From JACRIM01 sp038042195 (GTDB lineage Bacteria; Planctomycetota; Phycisphaerae; UBA1845; UTPLA1): a stretch of DNA of 64,000 bases. Under the pieces are notes generated by a model. It ran no database searches. It saw only the letters and a list, made by a program, of their open reading frames with translations, and was not told the origin of the DNA. Made by a program: the position numbers and the translations under genes. Below, in pieces: positions 7,541 through 14,881 of the stretch; position 1 is the stretch's first letter; each line of letters begins with the position of its first letter. The DNA is taken from NCBI GenBank assembly GCA_038042195.1, contig JBBTET010000020.1, positions 1 through 64,000 on the forward strand. The letters run 5' to 3'.

Positions 7541-8944
7541 ATGCAGTACGACACCATCATTGCCAACGGGACCGTGGTAAACGCCGATCGGTCGTTCAAG
7601 GCCGACGTGGCGATCAAAGGGGAAAAGATCGCCCGAATCGGTAAGGGCCTCGTTCGCACCATGAACCCAGACGGGACGCGGATCATCGATGCCAAGGGGT
7701 GTTACGTCATCCCCGGCGGCGTGGATGTCCACGTTCACCTCGCACTGCCTTTTTGTGGAACGACTTCCTCGGATGATTACAACACCGGCACGCGGGCGGC
7801 GGCGCGCGGCGGGGTGACCACGGTCGTCGATTTCGCAATTCCTTATGGCGACGAGTCGCTGCACAAGGCCGTGGACAACTGGATGGCCAAGGCCGAGGGG
7901 AAGGCCTGCGTCGATTATACGTTTCACGTGGCGGTGACCAAGTGGAATCGCCACAAGCATGAGATGGAGTCGATCGTCAAGCGCGGGCTGCCGACGTTCA
8001 AGCAGTTCATGATCTATGAGCGCGAGGGGTGGCAGGCCGATGACGCGGCGATCTTCGGGGCGCTGGAGAAGTGCCGAGAGTTGGACGGGATGCTGCTCAT
8101 TCATGCCGAGAGCAGCCGGGTGCTGGATGAGTTGATCGCCCGGCACCACACCGAAGCGGAGATGAAGAAGTACGGCGCTCGATTGCACGGCATCACCCGG
8201 CCTAACTACATCGAGGAAGAGGCGATTCAGCGTGCCCTGAAATGGGCTGAGGTCACGGGCGGTCGGCTGTACATCGTTCATATGTCCACGCGTGAGGGGA
8301 CGGAGTTGGTGAAGGCCGCACACAAGCGGGGGATGAAAAATGTTTTTGCCGAGACGTGTGCCCAGTACCTCGTGCTGGATGACTCCGTGTTCGGCGAGCA
8401 GGATGGGCACCTCTACGCCTGTTGCCCGCAACTGAAGAAGCGGGCCGATCAGACTCGATTGTGGAAGGGGCTGAAGGACGACACGGTCTGCGCCGTCTCG
8501 ACCGACACCTGCACATTCACGCGACAGCAGAAGGCCATGTGGCAAGGCGACTGGACGAAGATTCCGATGGGTATGCCGGGGTTGGAGACGCTGCTGCCGA
8601 TTGTCTATACGCATGGCGTGTTGAAGAAGCGGCTCAGCATCAATGAGTTCGTAGACAAGTGCAGCACCACACCTGCGCGGATCATGGGGCTGGGTGAGCG
8701 CAAGGGCGTCATCAAGGCCGGCTACGATGCCGACCTGGCCGTGATTCACCCGACGAAGAAAATCAAGGTCGATCCGAAGCACATGGAGACGAACGCCGAC
8801 TGGTCGCCGTACGACGGCTGGGCGTTGGCGGGCTTCGCGCGGACGACGCTCTGTCGAGGCCGGGTGGTGTGCGAAGATTACAAGTTCTGCGGGAAGAACG
8901 GGTGGGGGAGATTCCTGCCGAGGAAGTCGGCGGGGCATCTCTAA
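7541..8944 (+). CDS. Dihydropyrimidinase/hydantoinase-like amidohydrolase with Lys-to-Glu substitution
   Basis: The 467-residue protein aligns along its length with cyclic amidohydrolases that open dihydropyrimidine or hydantoin rings. Metal ligands are visible as H64 and H66 (DVHVHL), H188 (IHAESS), H247 (IVHMST) and D322 (STDTCTF), with the family block ETCAQYLVLDD at about 271-281. In D-hydantoinases and dihydropyrimidinases the metal-bridging carboxylated lysine sits in FMAYK. Here the segment reads FMIYEREGWQADD, placing Glu160 at that position. The SDHCPF loop is also altered to TDTCTF. A bridging Glu could replace carboxy-lysine, as in some other amidohydrolases, so the enzyme may be active with a changed substrate. 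I chose the ATG at 7541 (GGAG 11 bases upstream); GTG 7529 is an alternative. No other pyrimidine-degradation gene is near. Confidence 0.8.
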   Translation: MQYDTIIANGTVVNADRSFKADVAIKGEKIARIGKGLVRTMNPDGTRIIDAKGCYVIPGGVDVHVHLALPFCGTTSSDDYNTGTRAAARGGVTTVVDFAIPYGDESLHKAVDNWMAKAEGKACVDYTFHVAVTKWNRHKHEMESIVKRGLPTFKQFMIYEREGWQADDAAIFGALEKCRELDGMLLIHAESSRVLDELIARHHTEAEMKKYGARLHGITRPNYIEEEAIQRALKWAEVTGGRLYIVHMSTREGTELVKAAHKRGMKNVFAETCAQYLVLDDSVFGEQDGHLYACCPQLKKRADQTRLWKGLKDDTVCAVSTDTCTFTRQQKAMWQGDWTKIPMGMPGLETLLPIVYTHGVLKKRLSINEFVDKCSTTPARIMGLGERKGVIKAGYDADLAVIHPTKKIKVDPKHMETNADWSPYDGWALAGFARTTLCRGRVVCEDYKFCGKNGWGRFLPRKSAGHL

Positions 8945-8978
8945 TGTGTGGTTTTTGGTCGGGGGGAGTTGGTCGTCG

Positions 8979-10310
8979 CTATTCATGCCGCAGGGCGTCG
9001 ATGGGGTGGAGGATGGCGGCTTTCATGGCGGGGATCATTCCGAAGATGACGCCGACGCCGGCGGAGCAGGAGAGGCCGAGGGCGACGGCCCACATGGGGA
9101 CGTTGACCTTGACCATCGATGGGTGCAACGAGGCGACGTAGCAAATCGAGTAGCCCAGGAAGACGCCGATGGAGCCGCCGAGTACCGCCAGCACGACGGC
9201 CTCGGTCAGGAATTGGGCCATGATGTCGCGTCGGCGTCCGCCGACGCTTTTGCGGAGGCCGATCTCGCGGGTGCGCTCGGTGACGGAGACGAGCATGACG
9301 TTCATCACGCCGATGCCGCCGACGATGAGGGAGATGCCGACGATGCCGGCGAGCACGCTGGTGGCGACGACCTTGACGCGCTCCAGATCGCGGAGCAATT
9401 CGTCCTGGGTATGCACGCGGAAGTCGTTTGACGAGCCGGGGGCAAGGTTGTGCCGTTCGCGCAGCACGCGGGAAATCTGCAAGGCGCACTCGGCGGCATC
9501 CTTCTCGCCCGTCGCCTCGACCATGAAGGGCATGAAGACTCGCATCTCGGGCCAGACCTTGAGCGCGGTGGTGTAGGGCACGACGATGACTTCGTCGGGG
9601 TTGTCGTCCATGACCTTGCCCTTCGGCTCCAGTACGCCGAGGACGCGGAATCGCTGGCCGGCGAGGTACACATCTTCGCCGACGATGCGCTCATCGCATT
9701 GCAATTGGCGGAGCATGTCGGCACCGAGGACGCAGACATAGGCACCGCGATCCACCTCGAGCGGGCCGAAAAAACGCCCCTTGTTCACATAGAAGCTGCG
9801 AATGGTTTGGAACTCCTCCGTCGCGCCGCGGATGCGCGTGTTGGAGACCTTGCTGCGGCCGTACTCGATGGTGGCGTTCGAGAAGATGATCGGCGAGATG
9901 CGGCGGACCTTGTCGCAGCGGGCGCCGACGGCGCGGACGTCGTCGACATCGAGGGTGACACGGCCGAGGAGGATGTCCTTGAATCCCTCGGGCGAGTATG
10001 GGAAGACGAAGATCAGGTTGGTGCCGAAGCCGCGGATGATGTCGGTGACGTAGTTGCCAAAGCCCTGGACCATGCTGACGACGGTGATGGTGCTGGTGAC
10101 GCCGATGATGATGCCGAGGGTGGTGAGGACGCTGCGGCCCTTGTTGGCCCAGACCTGCACGAAGGCGGTGAGGATGTTATTCCAGTGGCGAATCGTGCCG
10201 CCGAAGACGGCCTGTCGGGCGCGGGTGAAACGATCTGGCGGTGCGTTCATCCCTTGGCGCAGCTCGGCGACGCGCAGGTGATCGATGGGATTTGTGGCGA
10301 TGGTGCTCAT
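8979..10310 (-). CDS. MacB-type ABC transporter permease (second copy)
   Basis: From the ATG at 10310 this is a 443-residue permease. The first membrane helix follows VWANKGRSVLTTLGIIIGV, then a long periplasmic MacB_PCD domain (about residues 75-300) and three C-terminal helices typical of FtsX-like domains (LAGIVGISLIVGGIGVMNVMLVSVTERTREIG). The start lies 5 bases beyond the stop of the upstream permease, so the two are translated as a unit. It shares the same organisation and many identical segments with its neighbour, which points to a tandem duplication. Together with the ATPase and adaptor upstream it should form an inner-membrane exporter moving a substrate from the periplasmic side outward. 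Confidence 0.85.
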   Translation of the reverse strand: MSTIATNPIDHLRVAELRQGMNAPPDRFTRARQAVFGGTIRHWNNILTAFVQVWANKGRSVLTTLGIIIGVTSTITVVSMVQGFGNYVTDIIRGFGTNLIFVFPYSPEGFKDILLGRVTLDVDDVRAVGARCDKVRRISPIIFSNATIEYGRSKVSNTRIRGATEEFQTIRSFYVNKGRFFGPLEVDRGAYVCVLGADMLRQLQCDERIVGEDVYLAGQRFRVLGVLEPKGKVMDDNPDEVIVVPYTTALKVWPEMRVFMPFMVEATGEKDAAECALQISRVLRERHNLAPGSSNDFRVHTQDELLRDLERVKVVATSVLAGIVGISLIVGGIGVMNVMLVSVTERTREIGLRKSVGGRRRDIMAQFLTEAVVLAVLGGSIGVFLGYSICYVASLHPSMVKVNVPMWAVALGLSCSAGVGVIFGMIPAMKAAILHPIDALRHE

Positions 10311-10315
10311 GAGAC

Positions 10316-11590
10316 TCACTCGTGCCTCAGGGCATCGATGGGGTGGAGGATGGCGGCTTTGAAGGCCGGGAGAATGCCGAAGAACATTCCCGCGCCGAGG
10401 GAGAAGCCGGCTGCCAGGGCCACGGACCACATTGGCACGCTGATGTCCACCATCTTTGGATGCAGCGAGGCGAGGTAGGTGAAGGCATAGCCCAGGCCGA
10501 TGCCGATGCCGCCGCCGGTGGTGCTGAGGACGACGGCCTCGGTGAGGAATTGCGAGAGGATGTCGCGGCGCCTCGCACCGACGCTCTTGCGCAGGCCGAT
10601 TTCCTTGGTGCGTTCGGTGACGGAGACAAACATGACATTCATGATGCCGATGCCGCCGACGACGAGGGAGATGCTGACGATGCCGGCGAGCAGGGCCGTG
10701 ACGGCCATTCGGATTTTGTCGAACTGTTTGAGCATCTGGTCCTGACGCTGGACCTGGAAGTCGTTGGCCACGCCGGGGGGGAGGTTGTGCCGTTGGCGGA
10801 GGATGCGGGTGAGTTCGCCTTCGGCGTCGTTGATGAACTTTTCATCGGAGGCTTCGCAGAGGAAGCGCAGGTCTTCGCGTTGACCGGCATTGAGGTTCAG
10901 GGCCGTGGAGTATGGGATCATGACGGTCTGATCCTGATCCTCGCCCATGAAGCTGCCCTTGGTCTGGAGGATGCCGACGACGCGGAAACGCTGGTCCTGA
11001 ATCTGGATGTAGTCGCCGACCACGGACTCATCCGTCTCCAGCAGTTTGAGCATGGTGCGCCCGAGGACGCAGACATAGTCGCTGTGTTCGACGTCAATCG
11101 GCCCGAAGAAGCGGCCCACGTCGGCGTAGTAGTTGCGAATGGACTGATACTCCTCGGAGACACCGCGAATCGCGATCTGCGTGGCCTTGGCGCGGCCGTA
11201 GGAGACGGTGGTCTCGGTGAAGACGAAGGGCGTGATGCGGGAGATGTGGGGACTCTCGGCGGCGACGGCGCGTATGTCGCCCATGTCGAGGGTGACGCGG
11301 CCGACGCCGAAGGAGTCTTCATCTTGCGGCGTCCATGAGCGGACGATCATTTGCTTGGTGCCGTAGCCGCGAAGCATCTTGGACATGTAGTCGCCAAAGC
11401 CCTGGACCATGGCGACGACGGTGATGATGGCGGTGACGGCGATGATGATGCCGAGGGTGGTGAGCAGGGAGCGGCCCTTGTTGGCCCAAATCTGGCTGAA
11501 GGCGGTGGCGATGTTGGAGGCGTGGCGAAGGGCGGTGGTGCCGAGACGCACGCGCCATTGGGTCGCATGGTGTAGGAGTCGAGCGATCAT
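10316..11590 (-). CDS. MacB-type ABC transporter permease (first copy)
   Basis: This 424-residue permease has the architecture of the next gene: helix 1 after IWANKGRSLLTTLGIIIAV, a periplasmic MacB-like domain with the segment SYGRAKATQIAIRGVSEEYQ, and the FtsX-like trio with SISLVVGGIGIMNVMFVSVT and ERTKEIGLRKSVGARRRDIL. Its start overlaps the end of the ATPase gene by 4 bases. True MacB has the ATPase fused to the permease on one chain; here they are separate, as in LolCDE-type or BceAB-type systems, although the adaptor gene upstream favours a MacAB-like function. Confidence 0.87.
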   Translation of the reverse strand: MIARLLHHATQWRVRLGTTALRHASNIATAFSQIWANKGRSLLTTLGIIIAVTAIITVVAMVQGFGDYMSKMLRGYGTKQMIVRSWTPQDEDSFGVGRVTLDMGDIRAVAAESPHISRITPFVFTETTVSYGRAKATQIAIRGVSEEYQSIRNYYADVGRFFGPIDVEHSDYVCVLGRTMLKLLETDESVVGDYIQIQDQRFRVVGILQTKGSFMGEDQDQTVMIPYSTALNLNAGQREDLRFLCEASDEKFINDAEGELTRILRQRHNLPPGVANDFQVQRQDQMLKQFDKIRMAVTALLAGIVSISLVVGGIGIMNVMFVSVTERTKEIGLRKSVGARRRDILSQFLTEAVVLSTTGGGIGIGLGYAFTYLASLHPKMVDISVPMWSVALAAGFSLGAGMFFGILPAFKAAILHPIDALRHE

Positions 11591-12321
11591 GAGGCGATCC
11601 TGTGCGACTCGACGGATTCCAGCCCTTCGCTCGGCACGGTGTCGGAGGAGACCAGTCCGTCGCGCAGGGTGATGACGCGCTTGCAGCGCATGGCGATGTC
11701 GGGCTCGTGGGTGACGATGATGATGGTTTGGCCCGCGCCGTGGAGCATGTCGAAGACGGCCATGATTTCGTTGCCGGTCTTGGTGTCGAGATTCCCCGTC
11801 GGCTCATCGGCGAGGATGATCGCGGGCTGTTGGGCGAGGGCGCGGGCGATAGCCACGCGCTGGCGCTGGCCGCCGGAGAGTTGGTTGGGGCGGTGTTTGG
11901 CGCGGTCGGCCAGGCCGACCATTTCGAGCGCGGCGATGGCGCGTTGGCGGCTCTTGGGCAATTGCGAATACATGAGGGGGAGTTGGACGTTTTTGAGGGC
12001 CGTCATGCGGGGGAGTAACTCGAAGTTCTGAAAGACGAAGCCGATCTGGCGGCCGCGAATACGGGCGAGGCCGGATTGGGAGAGCTTGGCGACGTCTTCG
12101 CCGGCGAGGAGGTAGTCGCCCTCGGTCGGCACGTCGAGGCAGCCGAGGATGTTCATCAGCGTGGATTTGCCGGAGCCGGACGGACCCATGATGGCGACGA
12201 ATTCGTTTTCGTGGATGGAGAGGGTGACGCCGCGAAGGGCGTGGACCAGTTCCGTGCCGACGCGATAGATTTTGCGCAGGTTGCGGAGTTCGATGAGTTT
12301 TTTGCGATTGTCAATGTTCAT
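11587..12321 (-). CDS. ABC transporter ATP-binding protein, MacB/LolD type
   Basis: The 244-residue ATPase shows Walker A GPSGSGKS (residues 46-53), the Q-loop FVFQNFELLPRMTA, the signature LSGGQ (148-152), Walker B ILADE (169-173) and the EPTGNLDTKTG segment typical of the MacB/LolD/FtsE group. It powers the two permeases encoded just downstream, with which it overlaps by 4 bases. A REP-like palindrome lies between it and the upstream adaptor gene, so it could be expressed from the adaptor promoter or from its own. Confidence 0.92.
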   Translation of the reverse strand: MNIDNRKKLIELRNLRKIYRVGTELVHALRGVTLSIHENEFVAIMGPSGSGKSTLMNILGCLDVPTEGDYLLAGEDVAKLSQSGLARIRGRQIGFVFQNFELLPRMTALKNVQLPLMYSQLPKSRQRAIAALEMVGLADRAKHRPNQLSGGQRQRVAIARALAQQPAIILADEPTGNLDTKTGNEIMAVFDMLHGAGQTIIIVTHEPDIAMRCKRVITLRDGLVSSDTVPSEGLESVESHRIAS

Positions 12322-12330
12322 CGGTTACTC

Positions 12331-12356
12331 GCACCGACTGATAGTCGGTGCCACAA
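12331..12356. repeat. REP-like palindrome, copy 2
   Basis: GCACCGACTGATAGTCGGTG followed by CCACAA, matching the copy at 2794-2818 except for the central base. It lies in the 62-base gap between the adaptor and ATPase genes, inside a probable operon, where it could affect mRNA stability or expression ratio. Confidence 0.65.
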
Positions 12357-12383
12357 AGCCAAATTCGTACGGTTTCGGGCGAA

Positions 12384-13730
12384 TCACCCGGCACCGTTTT
12401 CGCCGGACTTTTCATTGCCCTCGGCGAGGTGCTTCTCGTCCTTCTTTTCCTTCAGCTTCTTCTCGTCTTCCTTTGACAGGGCGACTTTCTGGCCCTCCTT
12501 GAGTTGGTCGAGGCTGCGATAGGGGCCGGTGATGACGGTCTCTTTCAGGTCGAGGCCGTTTTTCAGTTCGACGAATCGGCTGTCGGCGATGCCTGTGTCC
12601 ACGAGGCGCACTTTCGCCACGCCCTCTTCCTTGATGTACACGACCTTGATGTACTGGGCCTGACGGGCCTGCTCGGACAGATCGCGCGCTCGGACGGCGT
12701 CGTACTTTCGCACGATGTCCTCGGGCAAGTCCTTTCTCATTCGATGGACCACTGCCTCGAGCGGGATGGTGACGCAGTCGGTTTGTTTGGCGACTTCCAC
12801 TTCGACGTTGGCGGTCATGCCGGGGCGAACGCGCTCGTCTTGCGACTGCACTTCGAGGATGGTCTCAAAGCTGACCACGTCACGGCCGACGACCTTGGTG
12901 CTCTTGGAGGCGACGCGGACGACCTGCGCGGGGATGGGCTTTTGTTGATCGGATTGGAGATAGATGCGGGCCTTCTGGCCGGACTTGACCATTGGGACAT
13001 CGACTTCATCGACACGGGCACGGACCTGCATCTTGGAGAGATCGCTGATGGTCATGATGACCGTGCCCGGGTTGTTCATGGTGCCGGTCACCACGATCTC
13101 GCCTTCTTTGACGCTGAGCTTGGAGATGATGCCGCCGATGGGGGCGATGATGACGGTCTTCTTCAGGTCTTCCTTCAAGCGCGTCAGGATGGCTTCGGAT
13201 TCGGCCAACTCTTGCGTGCGCATTTCGAGCATGGCTCGAGCCTTCTTAAAGGTGGTGCTGTAATCCTGGCGTTCCTTATCGCTGGTGGCATCGACCTCGG
13301 TCAATTGAAGCTGGCGGCGATAGTCGCGGTCTGACTTTTCGGTCTCGGCTTCGGCGTCGACAATCGCGGCCTTGAGTCGGGCCACGCGGGCCAGGCCCGA
13401 CTGCACTTCGGCGCGAAGGTTTGAGTCGTTCAGGCGACAGAGCAGGTCGCTCTTCTTGACGATGTCGCCTTCTTTGACGGGCATCTCGTCGATCTTGGCG
13501 ACGATCTCCGAGCGGACTTCGACCTCCAGGACGGCTTCGACGTCGCCGGGGGCCTGGACGATTTGGGTGATCTCCTGCCGGGCAGGCTGGGCGATGCTCA
13601 CCGTCAGCGGCACATCGTCGGCCACGTGCAGGATCGGCTTGTCGTCGGCACCGCGCCGGAAATTGCCGAGCGCGAAGATCGCGGCGACCACGACCATGAG
13701 GATTAGAAGTGTTGCAAACCTACGCATCAA
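12384..13730 (-). CDS. MacA/HlyD-family membrane-fusion adaptor
   Basis: The 448-residue protein has an N-terminal membrane anchor (FATLLILMVVVAAIFALGNF). A split biotinyl/lipoyl-like hairpin (APGDVEAVLEVEVRSEIVAK and VIIAPIGGIISKLSVKEGEI) flanks an alpha-helical coiled-coil region (about residues 110-190). Beta-barrel segments follow and a very charged Lys/Glu tail ends the chain. This is the layout of periplasmic adaptors that bridge an inner-membrane exporter to an outer-membrane channel. It is the first gene of the operon adaptor-ATPase-permease-permease. No TolC-like gene lies in the window. The acidic/basic tail of about 30 residues is longer than usual. Confidence 0.87.
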   Translation of the reverse strand: MMRRFATLLILMVVVAAIFALGNFRRGADDKPILHVADDVPLTVSIAQPARQEITQIVQAPGDVEAVLEVEVRSEIVAKIDEMPVKEGDIVKKSDLLCRLNDSNLRAEVQSGLARVARLKAAIVDAEAETEKSDRDYRRQLQLTEVDATSDKERQDYSTTFKKARAMLEMRTQELAESEAILTRLKEDLKKTVIIAPIGGIISKLSVKEGEIVVTGTMNNPGTVIMTISDLSKMQVRARVDEVDVPMVKSGQKARIYLQSDQQKPIPAQVVRVASKSTKVVGRDVVSFETILEVQSQDERVRPGMTANVEVEVAKQTDCVTIPLEAVVHRMRKDLPEDIVRKYDAVRARDLSEQARQAQYIKVVYIKEEGVAKVRLVDTGIADSRFVELKNGLDLKETVITGPYRSLDQLKEGQKVALSKEDEKKLKEKKDEKHLAEGNEKSGENGAG

Positions 13731-13786
13731 TCAAACTCCCTGACAAGGCGACCGTGGGCTAGCGCCGCACGGCTCTGATTGCAAAG

Positions 13787-14545
13787 CTATCCTGCCATTG
13801 ACGGCAGATACTGAAGGCCGATCACGGCCCCGGTCGACATCGCGAACATCAACCCACACGACACCCATGCCGCGCGACGACTCAACTGGCGCGTAACGAT
13901 CAGGCCGGTGAGTACCAGCATCCAGAACCAGATGCGAAACGGATCGATCCCCGCCAACACGGTGGGCTTGCCCGGCTCCACCAGCAGGCCCAGGGACGTA
14001 TCCAGATTCAGCGTGCGATAGGACAACATCATTGCCAGACGCAACGTCATGGCGATCAGTTCGACGAACGCGGCATATACGCAGATTGACATGAGCGTGT
14101 GCCACTCCGGCTTCCGACCGGTGAGGGCCACGGCGGCATAGAGGAGCGACGAGATGAGCAACGACGAAATTAGCAGATACGTCGGGGAGAAGACGACGGC
14201 CCCGAGGCGTTGAAGCATCTTCATGAACTGGCCGGTCTTGCGGACGTTGTCCATCTGGTCTTTCAGTTCCAGCTTGTCGACAACGCCGTATTGGGCTTTT
14301 TCCAGATCGGCGAGTTGGGTTTCGGTCTGTTGATCGACGACGCGGTCGATGAGGCCGGTCTGGACCTGGGCATAGCCGACCAGGACGGCGAGGGCCAGCA
14401 GCACGACGAGGGCCTTGCCGTAGGCCCCGGTATCCTCCATCCGGGCGAAGGCGGCCGTCGGGCGCGTGATGATCCAGGGGATGTGGCGCAAGCCGACACC
14501 GCCGATTTCAAGGTCTATAGGGGGAATCTCCGCAGTGCTCGCCAT
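13787..14545 (-). CDS. YIP1-like polytopic membrane protein
   Basis: From the ATG at 14545 (AAGGGTG about 9 bases upstream) the protein has 252 residues. After a short N-terminus comes HIPWIITRPTAAFARMEDTG, the kind of amphipathic lead-in seen in YIP1-family proteins. Five hydrophobic segments follow, including ALVVLLALAVLVGYAQV, YLLISSLLISSLLYAAVAL, FWMLVLTGLIVTRQL and VSCGLMFAMSTGAVIGL. Between the first two is a charged, probably periplasmic, helical loop. Its stop lies 56 bases before the adaptor gene, so it is plausibly the head of the MacAB-like operon. An upstream in-frame ATG at 14599 gives an unlikely basic extension. Confidence 0.65.
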   Translation of the reverse strand: MASTAEIPPIDLEIGGVGLRHIPWIITRPTAAFARMEDTGAYGKALVVLLALAVLVGYAQVQTGLIDRVVDQQTETQLADLEKAQYGVVDKLELKDQMDNVRKTGQFMKMLQRLGAVVFSPTYLLISSLLISSLLYAAVALTGRKPEWHTLMSICVYAAFVELIAMTLRLAMMLSYRTLNLDTSLGLLVEPGKPTVLAGIDPFRIWFWMLVLTGLIVTRQLSRRAAWVSCGLMFAMSTGAVIGLQYLPSMAG

Positions 14546-14881
14546 GCCCAAGTCACCCTTTGCCAAGCATTTAGAACGATGGACGCGGGACGGCATCACC
14601 CGCCGTCCGCTAGAGAGTATTGTAGCGAATGCTGGGATTATTAACGGTGGGGCGGGGCGAATTGTTCTGCAAGAACGGGGAGCGGGGGGTAGTGCGGTGA
14701 CTCAGTTGATTCTTCGGGTCGCGACTATTCACGTTCGGCCCACCCCTTGCGGGGTGGGTTCTGATCAGGCGGATTGCAGCTCCAAGACTCGACCGAGACA
14801 AAGCACTAGTTGGAGTGCGTCCTGATACCGTCTCAAATGACCGGTCGGGAGACCGGTCCCACATGGTAATAAGATGCAGTC
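14546..14881. repeat. Intergenic region with two palindromic elements
   Basis: I find no gene in this gap. It contains CCCACCCC-TTGC-GGGGTGGG (about 14739-14759) and GACCGGTCGGGAGACCGGTC followed by CCCACA (14840-14864). In the second, the self-complementary word GACCGGTC occurs twice, so the element is both a direct and an inverted repeat. Neither has a T-tract. Both look like dispersed REP-type elements, not terminators. Confidence 0.45.

Noticed and set aside
14739..14759. Terminator for the TMTC-like gene
   Set aside because: The hairpin CCCACCCC/GGGGTGGG is strong but has no T-tract on the minus strand and is more than 120 bases from the stop.
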